Assembly (NCBI GenBank): GCA_013003465.1
Contig: JABDIZ010000031.1
Span: forward strand, 1-13,799
DNA: 13,799 nt
Direction of reading: 5' to 3'
Origin: Rhodothermaceae bacterium
GTDB lineage: Bacteria; Bacteroidota; Rhodothermia; Rhodothermales; Rubricoccaceae
This document shows, piece after piece, positions 6,402 through 12,602 of the stretch; position 1 is the first letter of the stretch; every line of letters begins with the position of its first letter. Under the pieces are notes generated by a model, which was not told the origin of the DNA, searched no databases, and was given only the letters and a program-made list of their open reading frames with translations. The translations under genes were made by a program, and so were the position numbers.

Positions 6402-6546
6402 CTCTGCCCTCGTCATGTACCGGTTCTACGGTGGATGAGGGACCAGCGGCCAGGGCTTTCCTGCCACCTTTTTGCTTTCGCCTGGAGGTTCTGCGCGCCC
6501 ATCCGTTCTGGAGCGCGCCGCTCATTCCTCCCGGACCCTCCCTCTC
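6402..6546 (+). promoter_or_regulatory. Structured rplM 5' leader, possible L13 autoregulatory element
   Basis: The leader can form at least three hairpins. The first is CCCTCGTC (6407-6414) with GATGAGGG (6434-6441), an 8-bp stem with one G-U pair, enclosing ACCG (6419-6422) with CGGT (6429-6432). The second is CAGG (6451-6454) with CCTG (6460-6463). The third is GCGCGC (6493-6498) with GCGCGC (6513-6518), ending 28 nt before the ATG. Known: rplM-rpsI transcripts of several phyla, including Bacteroidia, carry L13 leader RNAs. Inference: this is such a leader. I could not compare it with a covariance model. Confidence 0.4.
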
Positions 6547-6990
6547 ATGGATCACAACTCGTTCAAGACGTACAGCGCCAAGCCTGGCGAGATCGAGCAG
6601 AAGTGGTACGTCATCGACGCCGAGAATCAAGTCGTCGGACGCCTCGCCTCGCAGGTCGCGACCATGCTCCGCGGCAAGCACAAGCCGCAGTACACGCCCC
6701 ACATTGACACCGGCGACTTCATCGTCGTTGTCAATGCGGACAAGGCGCGCTTCACCGGCGCGAAGGAGACCGACAAGGTCTACTTCCGCCACTCCGGCTA
6801 CCCCGGCGGTGTCACCACGATGAGCCCGAAGGAGATGCGCGCGAAGAAGCCGACCTTCCTCATCGAGAGTGCGGTCAAGGGCATGCTGCCCAAGAACCGT
6901 CTCGGCCGCCAGATGCTCAAGAAGCTCAAGGTGTACGCCGGGGCGGAGCATCCGCACGACGCACAGCAGCCCGAGCCGCTCGAACTTTAA
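6547..6990 (+). CDS. rplM: 50S ribosomal protein L13
   Basis: L13 (uL13) is an early-assembly protein of the large ribosomal subunit that binds 23S rRNA. The 147-residue product contains the expected WYVIDAENQVVGRLAS near the N-terminus, RGKHKPQYTPHIDTGDFIVVVNA, and the GMLPKNRLGRQMLKKLKVYAGAEHPH block that marks the family near the C-terminus. The frame is open 25 codons further upstream, but those codons form a Pro/Ser-rich stretch that lies in the leader hairpins. The ATG at 6547 gives the normal N-terminus and follows a CCCTCCCTCTC tract. It is the first gene of the translation block, with rpsI 12 nt downstream. Confidence 0.97.
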   Translation: MDHNSFKTYSAKPGEIEQKWYVIDAENQVVGRLASQVATMLRGKHKPQYTPHIDTGDFIVVVNADKARFTGAKETDKVYFRHSGYPGGVTTMSPKEMRAKKPTFLIESAVKGMLPKNRLGRQMLKKLKVYAGAEHPHDAQQPEPLEL

Positions 6991-7002
6991 TCGCCTCCTT
7001 TT

Positions 7003-7401
7003 ATGGCTTCCTCCCTTACCCAGTACCAGGCCGTCGGCCGCCGCAAAACCTCCGTGGCGCGTGTCTACCTCCGCCCCGGCAGCGGGACTGTCACGGTCAA
7101 CAAGCGCCCGCTGGAGCAGTATCTCCCCACCGAAGTACGCCGCAAGGCCCTCACCGCGCCGCTCGACGTGACTGGCACAGCGGGCCAGTTCGACGTGCTC
7201 GTCAACGCCAAGGGCGGTGGGCTCACCGGCCAGGCCGAGGCGACGCAGCTGGGTATCGCCCGCGCGCTTCTCAAGTTCAACGAGGAGTTCCGCAAGCCGC
7301 TCCGCGATGCCGGCCTGCTCACGCGCGACCCGCGCATGGTCGAGCGCAAGAAGCCCGGCCAGCCCAAGGCGCGCAAGAAGTTCCAGTTCTCGAAGCGCTA
7401 G
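7003..7401 (+). CDS. rpsI: 30S ribosomal protein S9
   Basis: S9 (uS9) is a small-subunit head protein whose C-terminal tail reaches the P-site tRNA. The 132-residue product has the family features: YQAVGRRKTSVARVYLRPGSG near the start, GGGLTGQAEA in the middle, and a basic end with RDPRMVERKKPGQPKARKKFQFSKR, finishing in the invariant KR. It lies 12 nt after rplM, certainly the same transcript. The start follows CGCCTCCTTTT, with no Shine-Dalgarno. Its last codons and stop are part of an 18-nt perfect palindrome. Confidence 0.98.
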   Translation: MASSLTQYQAVGRRKTSVARVYLRPGSGTVTVNKRPLEQYLPTEVRRKALTAPLDVTGTAGQFDVLVNAKGGGLTGQAEATQLGIARALLKFNEEFRKPLRDAGLLTRDPRMVERKKPGQPKARKKFQFSKR

Positions 7402-7408
7402 CGCTTCG
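7391..7408. repeat. 18-nt perfect palindrome spanning the rpsI stop codon
   Basis: CGAAGCGCTAGCGCTTCG reads the same on both strands and includes the last two codons and the TAG of rpsI. As RNA it could fold only as a tight hairpin or pair between two molecules; as DNA it is a symmetric site. It lies just before the word-repeat hairpin of this gap. Confidence 0.6.
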
Positions 7409-7409
7409 C

Positions 7410-7476
7410 GGTTGAGGGTTCTAGGGTTGAGGGGAGAGGGCTTTGTACCCCTCAACTTTTAACCCTGTACTCCTCA
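7410..7476. repeat. Word-repeat hairpin (GGTTGAGG family) after rpsI
   Basis: GGTTGAGGG (7410-7418) and GGGTTGAGGGG (7424-7434) are near-tandem copies. They face CCCCTCAAC (7448-7456), AACCC (7461-7465) and a TCCTCA remnant. The exact 9-bp stem is GTTGAGGGG (7426-7434) with CCCCTCAAC (7448-7456), extended by GGGTT (7416-7420) with AACCC (7461-7465). A weak promoter-like pair, TTGTAC (7443-7448) and TGTACT (7466-7471) with a 17-nt spacer, lies inside it. Confidence 0.5.
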
Positions 7477-7501
7477 GCCTCTATCACACCCCTCGCCTGA
7501 T

Positions 7502-7553
7502 GCTCCGGCGGGTGTCCCGCATTGAGGTTCTCCTCCGCGGGATCGCCGGGAGC
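7502..7553 (+). promoter_or_regulatory. Long stem in the rpsB leader
   Basis: Three nested stems stack: GCTCC and GGCG (7502-7510) pair with CGCC (7544-7547) and GGAGC (7549-7553) around one bulged G; TCCCGC (7515-7520) pairs with GCGGGA (7537-7542); GAGG (7524-7527) pairs with CCTC (7532-7535) over a TTCT loop. That is 19 base pairs in 52 nt, ending 43 nt before rpsB. There is no T-run, so it is not a terminator. An S2-responsive leader is a reasonable guess, as rpsB-tsf is autoregulated by S2 in other bacteria. Confidence 0.5.
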
Positions 7554-7596
7554 GCGCGATGGCGGGGGCGGTTTTCCAACCCCTACCCCCTCTATA

Positions 7597-8397
7597 ATGC
7601 CTCGTGCATCGATTGAAGACCTGCTCCGCGCAGGCGCCCACTTTGGGCACTTGACCAGCCGCTGGAATCCGAAGATGGCCCCGTACATCTTCATGGAGCG
7701 CAACGGCATTCACATCATCGACCTGAAGCAAACCCAGCAGATGCTGGAGGACGCGGCCAACGCCGCCGGTCGCTTCGCCGGTCGCGGCAAGAAGATCCTC
7801 TTCGTGGGGACCAAGAAGCAGGCGCAGGAAGTGGTGCGCACCGAGGCCGAGCGCGCAGGCATGCCCTACGTCACGGATCGCTGGCTCGGCGGCATGCTGA
7901 CCAACTTCCAGACGATCCGCAAGAGCATCCGTCGCATGGAGACGCTCGAGCGCGAGGAGGCCGACGGCACAACGGCGCAGCTCAAGAAGAAGGAGCGCCT
8001 GATGCGCCGCCGCGAGCACGAGAAGCTCACGCGCGTCCTCGGCGGCATCGCCGAACTGAACCGGCTGCCGGGGGCCCTCTTCGTGGTGGACGTTCGCCGC
8101 GAGCACATCGCGGTCAACGAAGCGCGCAAGCTCGACATCCCGATCATCGCGCTCCTCGACACCAACTGCGACCCGGACCTCGTCGACTTCCCCGTCCCGG
8201 CCAACGACGACGCGATGAAGTCGATTCAGCTCTTCACGCGGGCTATCGCCGACGCAACGCTCGAAGGCACCAAGGCGGGCGAGGTCGAGCGCGAAGCGCA
8301 GCAGGCCGAGGCCGAGACGCGCAAGGCCGAGGCCGCCGAGATCGCAGAAGAGACTGCGACCGAAGAAGCCAAGACAGAGGCGAAGGCCGAAGCCTGA
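7597..8397 (+). CDS. rpsB: 30S ribosomal protein S2
   Basis: S2 (uS2) binds late to the small subunit, next to S1 and the mRNA path. The 266-residue product begins MPRASIEDLLRAGAHFGHLT and has the S2 landmarks RWNPKMAPYIF, RNGIHIIDL, TKKQAQEVV, RWLGGMLTNFQTI and the C-terminal GxxP-type DTNCDPDLVDFPVPANDDA. The final 40 or so residues are an Ala/Glu/Lys-rich tail (about 225-266), as often seen in this phylum. The frame is open 25 codons further upstream, inside the leader hairpin, but the ATG at 7597 gives the family start. The leader before it is about 195 nt and has palindrome, word-repeat and long-stem elements. tsf follows, as usual. Confidence 0.97.
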   Translation: MPRASIEDLLRAGAHFGHLTSRWNPKMAPYIFMERNGIHIIDLKQTQQMLEDAANAAGRFAGRGKKILFVGTKKQAQEVVRTEAERAGMPYVTDRWLGGMLTNFQTIRKSIRRMETLEREEADGTTAQLKKKERLMRRREHEKLTRVLGGIAELNRLPGALFVVDVRREHIAVNEARKLDIPIIALLDTNCDPDLVDFPVPANDDAMKSIQLFTRAIADATLEGTKAGEVEREAQQAEAETRKAEAAEIAEETATEEAKTEAKAEA

Positions 8398-8401
8398 GTC
8401 C

Positions 8402-8462
8402 CCAGGTCGACCTGGCCGTACGAGACGGGGGAACAGGGCCGCGCGCCGTTTCCCCGTCTCGT
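8402..8462 (+). terminator. Palindrome and 14-bp stem between rpsB and tsf
   Basis: A 14-nt perfect palindrome CCAGGTCGACCTGG (8402-8415) is followed by ACGAGACGGGG (8420-8430) pairing exactly with CCCCGTCTCGT (8452-8462). GGAA/TTTC-type pairs extend the stem to about 14 bp, and GGC/GCC lies inside the loop. Only CATTTCC follows, so the T-run is poor. It may act as an attenuator or as an mRNA end and stability element that sets the rpsB to tsf ratio. Confidence 0.5.
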
Positions 8463-8502
8463 CATTTCCATCGTATTCCCCTACCTAAAGATCCACACCC
8501 CC

Positions 8503-9336
8503 ATGACGACCACGATTTCCGCTCAGGATGTCAAGCGGCTCCGGGAAACCACCGGCGTCGGCATGATGGACTGCAAGAAGGCGCTCCAGCAAACGGAAGG
8601 CGACTTCGAAGCCGCTATCGAACTGCTCCGCAAGAAGGGCCAGAAGGTGGCTGCCAAGCGCGCTGACCGCGACGCCAAGGAAGGCGTCGTCGCCGTCGCC
8701 ACCACCGAGGACAACAGCGTTGGCGCCCTCGTCGAAGTCAACTCCGAGACCGACTTCGTGGCGCGCAACGACGAGTTCGTCGCGTTCGCGCAGCAGATCG
8801 CTGACCTCGCCCTTGCCGAGCGCCCGGCCGACCGGGACGCGCTCCTCGCCCTCAACCTGAACGGTCGCTCCGTTGAGGACGCCCTGACCGAGATGACAGG
8901 CAAGATCGGCGAGAAGATCGACGCGCGCCGTGTGGCGGTGATGCACGCCGAGGGCGGCGAGGTGGTGGCCTATGTCCACCCCGGTGCCAAGCTCGGCGTC
9001 CTCGTGGAGATGGCGGGCGAGGGCGACCTCCAGGCCGTCGGCCGCGACGTGGCCATGCAGGCCGCGGCCATGAACCCCATCGCCGCCAAGCGCGACGAGG
9101 TGCCCGCCGAGACGCAGCAGAAGGAGATGGAGATCGGCGCCGAGCAGGCGCGCAACGAGGGCAAGCCTGAGCAGATCATCGAAAAAATCGCGACGGGTAA
9201 GCTGGAGCGGTTCTTCAAGGACCACGTGCTCGTCGAACAGCCCTTCGTCAAGGACTCCTCGATGACCGTCAAGCAGATGCTCGCGCAGAACAGCGCCGAC
9301 GTGAAGCGCTACGTCCGCTTCGCCCTCGGCGACTGA
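8503..9336 (+). CDS. tsf: Translation elongation factor Ts
   Basis: EF-Ts is the guanine nucleotide exchange factor that recycles EF-Tu. The 277-residue product starts MTTTISAQDVKRLRETTGVG. It shows the UBA-like N-terminal domain (about 6-46) with RETTGVGMMDCKKAL. The EF-Tu-contacting TDFVARNDEF (83-92) follows, where TDFV inserts near the EF-Tu magnesium site. Then come the core repeats with YVHPGAKLGVLVEM and VAMQAAAMNP. The end, EQPFVKDSSMTVKQML, is typical of the family. Start, length and motifs are all ordinary. The gene follows rpsB after 105 nt that hold a strong stem, and it is closed by a 14-bp terminator. Confidence 0.98.
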   Translation: MTTTISAQDVKRLRETTGVGMMDCKKALQQTEGDFEAAIELLRKKGQKVAAKRADRDAKEGVVAVATTEDNSVGALVEVNSETDFVARNDEFVAFAQQIADLALAERPADRDALLALNLNGRSVEDALTEMTGKIGEKIDARRVAVMHAEGGEVVAYVHPGAKLGVLVEMAGEGDLQAVGRDVAMQAAAMNPIAAKRDEVPAETQQKEMEIGAEQARNEGKPEQIIEKIATGKLERFFKDHVLVEQPFVKDSSMTVKQMLAQNSADVKRYVRFALGD

Positions 9337-9363
9337 TTTTCGCTCTCCAGTTCTGAATCCTTC

Positions 9364-9403
9364 CCGATAGGGACGACAGATGCGTCGTCCCTATCGGCGT
9401 TTT
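9364..9403 (+). terminator. Intrinsic terminator after tsf
   Basis: CCGATAGGGACGAC (9364-9377) pairs perfectly with GTCGTCCCTATCGG (9384-9397) over a 6-nt loop AGATGC, followed by CGTTTT. A 14-bp perfect stem is very stable. It separates rpsB-tsf from pyrH-frr. Confidence 0.8.
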
Positions 9404-9428
9404 GGCACACACCGCAGGGCGCGCGCCG

Positions 9429-9460
9429 TTGCCGGATGTTGCCGGGCAGGCGTACCTTCC
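9429..9460 (+). promoter_or_regulatory. Candidate pyrH promoter
   Basis: TTGCCG (9429-9434) is followed after 18 nt by TACCTTCC (9453-9460), close to TAnnTTTG. The spacing and TTG element equal those of the leftward DUF177-like gene promoter. It would start RNA near 9466, giving a leader of about 23 nt, and it lies just after the tsf terminator. Confidence 0.45.
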
Positions 9461-9488
9461 GGGGCTCTCCCGCCCACTGCCCGTCCCC

Positions 9489-10283
9489 ATGCCCGAGGCC
9501 CCGCTGAACTATCGCCGCGTCCTGCTCAAGCTGAGCGGCGAAGCCCTCCTCGGCGACAAGGAGTTTGGTATCGATCACACGGTGCTGGAGGCCTACGCCG
9601 AGGACATCAAGGCGGCTACCGAAGCGGGCGCGGAGGTGGCGCTCGTCATTGGCGGGGGCAACATCTTCCGCGGCATCTCGCCCGACGGGCGGCTCATGTC
9701 CTCGCGCGCGCACGCGGATTACATGGGCATGCTGGCCACCATGATGAACGGCATGGCCTTGCAGGATGCGCTCGAACAGGTCGGCCTCTACACCCGACTC
9801 ATGAGCGCCATCGAGATGAACGAGATCGCCGAGCCGTTCATCCGCCGCCGCGCCATCCGCCACCTCGAAAAGGGACGCGTGGTCATCTTCGGTGCAGGCA
9901 CCGGCCACCCGTATTTCTCGACCGACACGGCGGCTGCGTTGCGCGCGGCCGAGGTCGATGCCGAGGTCATCCTCAAGGGCACGCGCGTGGACGGCGTGTT
10001 CACCGCCGATCCGGAGCGCGATCCCTCGGCGCGCCGCTACGCGTCCATCCACGGCTTGGAGGTGCTCTCGCGAGAACTCAAGGTGATGGACATGACCGCC
10101 ATCACGCTCGCCCGAGAAAGCAACCGGCCCCTGATCGTCTTCAACATGAACCGGCGCGGTGGCCTGCTGCGCGTGCTGCGCGGCGAGCCCGTCGGCACAC
10201 TGGTTCATTGGGACACCGAAGTACCGCCCGTCGTCCTGGCCGAGGAACCGACGCCCGCGCCCGCCGACTCGACCCTCTCCTGA
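9489..10283 (+). CDS. pyrH: UMP kinase
   Basis: UMP kinase phosphorylates UMP to UDP with ATP, the first step from UMP to the other pyrimidine nucleotides. It belongs to the hexameric amino-acid kinase fold, unlike eukaryotic UMP kinases. The 264-residue product has LLKLSGEALLG (12-22), the phosphate loop VIGGGNIFRG (53-62), MLATMMNGMALQDAL (81-95) and, in the C-terminal half, VILKGTRVDGVFTADPERDP and MDMTAITLARESNRPLIVFNM. It is about 20 residues longer than usual; the extra Pro/Ala-rich tail follows GTLVHWDTEVPPVVL. The start at 9489 gives the family N-terminus; the open frame upstream lies in the promoter. frr follows 19 nt later, the usual pyrH-frr pair. Confidence 0.97.
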   Translation: MPEAPLNYRRVLLKLSGEALLGDKEFGIDHTVLEAYAEDIKAATEAGAEVALVIGGGNIFRGISPDGRLMSSRAHADYMGMLATMMNGMALQDALEQVGLYTRLMSAIEMNEIAEPFIRRRAIRHLEKGRVVIFGAGTGHPYFSTDTAAALRAAEVDAEVILKGTRVDGVFTADPERDPSARRYASIHGLEVLSRELKVMDMTAITLARESNRPLIVFNMNRRGGLLRVLRGEPVGTLVHWDTEVPPVVLAEEPTPAPADSTLS

Positions 10284-10302
10284 ACACTTCGTCTGTCTTC
10301 CC

Positions 10303-10872
10303 ATGATCGACACCCCACTCAAGACCCTTCTCAAGGACGCGCAGGCCGGGATGTACAAATCGCTGGAGCACCTCGCCGTTGAGCTCAGCCACATCCGCGC
10401 GGGTCGCGCCAACCCGGCGATGGTCGAGGACGTGCGCGTGGATGCCTACGGCAGCATGATGCCACTCAACCAGGTAGCGAGCGTAAGCGCGCCGCAGTCC
10501 GACCTGATCGTGATCCAGCCGTGGGACCGCGGCCAACTCGCGGCCATTGAGCGGGCCATCCAGGCGGCCAACATCGGCCTCAACCCGACCAACGACGGCC
10601 AGCTCATCCGCATCGCGATCCCGCCGTTGACCGAGGAGCGCCGGAAGGACTTGGCCAAGCAGGCACGGAGCAAAGGCGAGGAGGCGAAGATCTCCATCCG
10701 CAACGTCCGCCGCGACGCGAAGGACCACATCAAAAAGGTCGTAGACGAGGAGCACCTCTCGGAGGACATGAAGTACGAGGCCGAGGACCGGCTCCAGAAG
10801 CTCACCGACGAGCACACCGACAAGGTGGACGCCATGCTCGACAAGAAAGAGCACGACATCATGGCTGTGTAG
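10303..10872 (+). CDS. frr: Ribosome recycling factor
   Basis: RRF, with EF-G, splits the post-termination ribosome. The 189-residue product matches the family in length (about 185). It has the basic patch ELSHIRAGRANPAMVEDVRVDAYG, the domain II segment around PLNQVASVSAPQSDLIVIQPWD, and the helical C-terminal part with RIAIPPLTEERRKDLAKQARSKGEEAKISIRNVRRDA. The ATG at 10303 gives the usual MIDTPLKTLLKDAQ start; an open frame 48 codons upstream overlaps pyrH and is not credible. The start follows CGTCTGTCTTCCC. The gene is certainly cotranscribed with pyrH. The gap after it holds a word-repeat hairpin and then tRNA-Ser. Confidence 0.98.
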   Translation: MIDTPLKTLLKDAQAGMYKSLEHLAVELSHIRAGRANPAMVEDVRVDAYGSMMPLNQVASVSAPQSDLIVIQPWDRGQLAAIERAIQAANIGLNPTNDGQLIRIAIPPLTEERRKDLAKQARSKGEEAKISIRNVRRDAKDHIKKVVDEEHLSEDMKYEAEDRLQKLTDEHTDKVDAMLDKKEHDIMAV

Positions 10873-10879
10873 AAGGGCG

Positions 10880-10976
10880 GAGTGAAGGAAGAGGTGAGAA
10901 CTCCGGGTTCGGTCGATTTTGACAAGACTGCACCGCTCTTCCTCCTTCGTACTTCTAATTTCCCAGTTCTTCCTTC
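10880..10976. repeat. Word-repeat hairpin (GAAGGAAGAG family) between frr and tRNA-Ser
   Basis: GAAGGAAGA (10884-10892) is the exact inverse of TCTTCCTTC (10968-10976). A second inverse copy, CACCGCTCTTCCTCCTTC, lies at 10931-10948 and can pair with GAAGGAAGAGGTG. The right half is a run of CTTC/TTCT words. TTGACA (10919-10924) lies in the loop, but no -10 element at proper distance was found. Confidence 0.45.
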
Positions 10977-11064
10977 GGAGAGGTGCCCGAGTGGCTGAAG
11001 GGGCGCGCCTGGAAAGCGCGTGTGCCGGTTCCCGGTACCGAGGGTTCGAATCCCTCTCTCTCCG
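10977..11064 (+). tRNA. tRNA-Ser (anticodon GGA)
   Basis: An 88-nt cloverleaf can be drawn by eye. The acceptor GGAGAGG pairs with TCTCTCC (11057-11063), and the discriminator is G (11064). The D arm has GCCCGAGTGGCTGAAGGGGC. The anticodon stem CGCGC/GCGCG holds the loop CTGGAAA with anticodon GGA. A long variable arm (GTGCCGG with CCGGTAC, one G-U pair), typical of class II tRNAs, is present. The T arm is GAGGG-TTCGAAT-CCCTC. It reads UCC and UCU. CCA is not encoded, so it must be added by the CCA enzyme. Confidence 0.95.
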
Positions 11065-11070
11065 CTTCTG

Positions 11071-11144
11071 AAAGCTGTGGGCGGTGCGCGATAGGCTGCG
11101 GCCCGACATCGCTCAGAGCCCATCGCCCATCGCCTACAGCTTTT
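11071..11144. repeat. Word-repeat hairpin (GGCGATGGGC family) between tRNA-Ser and yicC
   Basis: AAAGCTGT (11071-11078) pairs exactly with ACAGCTTT (11136-11143). The stem continues as an imperfect helix of about 26 positions. GGGCGGTGCGCGATAGGC on the left faces the double word GCCCATCGCCCATCGCC (11118-11134) on the right, with several G-U pairs and a mismatch. The right arm ends in TTTT directly before the yicC ATG. It could act as a terminator-like end for the tRNA transcript or hide the yicC start. Confidence 0.55.
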
Positions 11145-11145
11145 G

Positions 11146-12033
11146 ATGCTTCGCAGCATGACCGGATTCGGGCGCGGCACCGCCCGCGCCGATGCGACCG
11201 CGGCCACCGTCGAGGTGCGTGCGGTCAATGGGCGCTTCGCGGAAGTGTCGGTCCGCGGCCCGCGGAGCCTGAGCGCCTTCGACCCAGCTATTCAGGCGCG
11301 CTGCAAGGACCTGCTGGAGCGCGGCAACGTGACGGTCAACATCGCCCTTCAGCGGCGGGCGTCCGAGACGGGCCAGCGCGTGGACGCCGAGGCGGCGCGG
11401 GCCCACGCCCGCCTCCTCCTCGATCTGCGCGACGCCTCGGGCTTGGACCCCAAGACGACCCCGGTCACCCTCGATCATCTCCTCCGCTACGAGGTGCTCG
11501 TGCCGGTGGACGCCGATCCGGACGCCGAGCAGGCCGAAGCGTGGGCCGCCGTCGAGCCTGCGTTGGCCGAGGCGCTCGCCAAGCTCGACGCGATGCGCAT
11601 CCAGGAAGGCGCGGCCCTGGCCGACGATCTCGCCCAGCGCGCGGCGACCATTGAGGAGCACCTGGCCGCGGTAGAGGCGCGCGCGCCCGCTCGTGTGGCC
11701 GAAGCTCAGCAGAAACTCCGCGACCGCCTCGCAGAACTCCTGGCCGACGAACGCCTCAACCCAGATCGCCTCGAAACCGAGATCGCGCTGCTCGCCGACA
11801 AGCTCGACGTGACCGAGGAGGCCGTCCGCCTTCGCTCGCACCTCGTGCAGTTCCGCGAGGCCCTTGCAGCCGATGAAGCCGTTGGGCGCCGCCTGAATTT
11901 CCTCGCGCAGGAGTTCAACCGCGAGATCAACACCATCGCCTCAAAGGCCAACGATGCCGAGCTCGGCCAGCGGGCCGTTCGCATGAAGGAGGAGCTAGAG
12001 AAGATCCGCGAACAAGTCCAGAACGTGGTCTGA
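11146..12033 (+). CDS. yicC: YicC family endoribonuclease
   Basis: YicC proteins are endoribonucleases linked to small-RNA turnover and stationary-phase survival. The 295-residue product begins MLRSMTGFGRGTARAD, the family's hallmark N-terminus. It ends with the conserved C-terminal DUF1732 block LNFLAQEFNREINTIASKAND (250-270) and ELEKIREQVQNVV. The first 210 residues form the YicC_N-like part (VEVRAVNGRFAEVSVRGP, KDLLERGNVTVNI). A TTG codon just upstream could extend the frame, but the ATG at 11146 gives the normal start; a second ATG at 11158 would remove MLRS. It lies 3 nt before gmk, so the two are translationally close, as in other Bacteroidota. Confidence 0.93.
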   Translation: MLRSMTGFGRGTARADATAATVEVRAVNGRFAEVSVRGPRSLSAFDPAIQARCKDLLERGNVTVNIALQRRASETGQRVDAEAARAHARLLLDLRDASGLDPKTTPVTLDHLLRYEVLVPVDADPDAEQAEAWAAVEPALAEALAKLDAMRIQEGAALADDLAQRAATIEEHLAAVEARAPARVAEAQQKLRDRLAELLADERLNPDRLETEIALLADKLDVTEEAVRLRSHLVQFREALAADEAVGRRLNFLAQEFNREINTIASKANDAELGQRAVRMKEELEKIREQVQNVV

Positions 12034-12036
12034 GGC

Positions 12037-12594
12037 ATGAAGCTGATCGTTCTCACCGCGCCGAGTGGCGCAGGCAAGACCACCATCGCCCGGCGGGTGA
12101 TGGACGAGGTGCCCGGTCTGCGCTTTTCCACTTCCGCGACCACGCGCACGCCCCGCGAGGGAGAGCAGCACGGTGTGGAGTACTTCTTCCTGACCGAGGC
12201 CGAGTTTCAGGCTCGGATCGAAGCGGATGCGTTCGTCGAGTATGAGGAAGTTTACCCGGGCCGCTACTACGGCACACTCCGCGATGAGTTGGAGCGGCTT
12301 GCCGAGAGCACGGCCGTCGTCTTGGACGTAGACGTGAAGGGCGCGCTCAATGTCAAGCGCCTCTACGGCGACAAAGCCCTGACGCTCTTCATCGCTCCAC
12401 CCTCGCTGGACGCGCTCGCCGACCGGCTCCACGCGCGCGGCACCGAGACGGAGGAGCGCATCGCCGTCCGCCTCTCCCGCGCCACCCTCGAACTGGACTT
12501 CGCCCACGACTTCGACGCCGTCATCGTGAACGACGACCTGGAGACGGCCGTCGCCGAAACCGTCGCGCGCGTGCAGGCGTTCTTGCGCGGCTAA
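12037..12594 (+). CDS. gmk: Guanylate kinase
   Basis: Guanylate kinase phosphorylates GMP to GDP. The 185-residue product starts MKLIVLTAPSGAGKTTIARR, with the P-loop APSGAGKTT (8-16). The GMP-binding block follows, with STSATTRTPREGEQHGVEYFF and VYPGRYYGT, then LDVDVKGALNVK and the lid and adenine region RLSRATLELDFAHDFDAVIVNDD. Length and order are normal for a bacterial guanylate kinase. The start lies 3 nt after the yicC stop and is certainly cotranscribed. The gmk-rpoZ order is widespread and links GDP supply with RNA polymerase assembly only by operon, not by reaction. Confidence 0.97.
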   Translation: MKLIVLTAPSGAGKTTIARRVMDEVPGLRFSTSATTRTPREGEQHGVEYFFLTEAEFQARIEADAFVEYEEVYPGRYYGTLRDELERLAESTAVVLDVDVKGALNVKRLYGDKALTLFIAPPSLDALADRLHARGTETEERIAVRLSRATLELDFAHDFDAVIVNDDLETAVAETVARVQAFLRG

Positions 12595-12602
12595 GCCCGC
12601 CG

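Larger units (their letters stand above)
6237..6546. other. Divergent regulatory region between sigma gene and rplM
   Basis: About 310 nt without a gene. It contains the leftward sigma promoter (6268-6297), the rightward ribosomal protein promoter (6367-6398) and the structured rplM leader (about 6402-6546). Frames that cross it are low-complexity extensions of the neighbouring genes and are not credible coding sequence. Confidence 0.6.

Noticed and set aside
6237..6416. N-terminal extension of 60 codons on the ECF sigma gene
   Set aside because: The extension is Pro/Arg/Ser-rich, overlaps both promoter candidates, and sigma factors of this class start close to the double ATG.
6316..7455. 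A 379-codon leftward frame over rplM and rpsI
   Set aside because: It lies opposite two certain ribosomal protein genes and their leader, and its Leu/Arg/Val-rich sequence is a codon-position shadow.
7593..7598. TATAAT right at the rpsB start codon
   Set aside because: A -10 box there would start transcription inside the gene; no -35 element fits, and the ATG is part of the hexamer by chance.
9309..10412. A 367-codon leftward frame over pyrH
   Set aside because: It crosses the pyrH promoter and the tsf terminator and lies opposite an intact UMP kinase.
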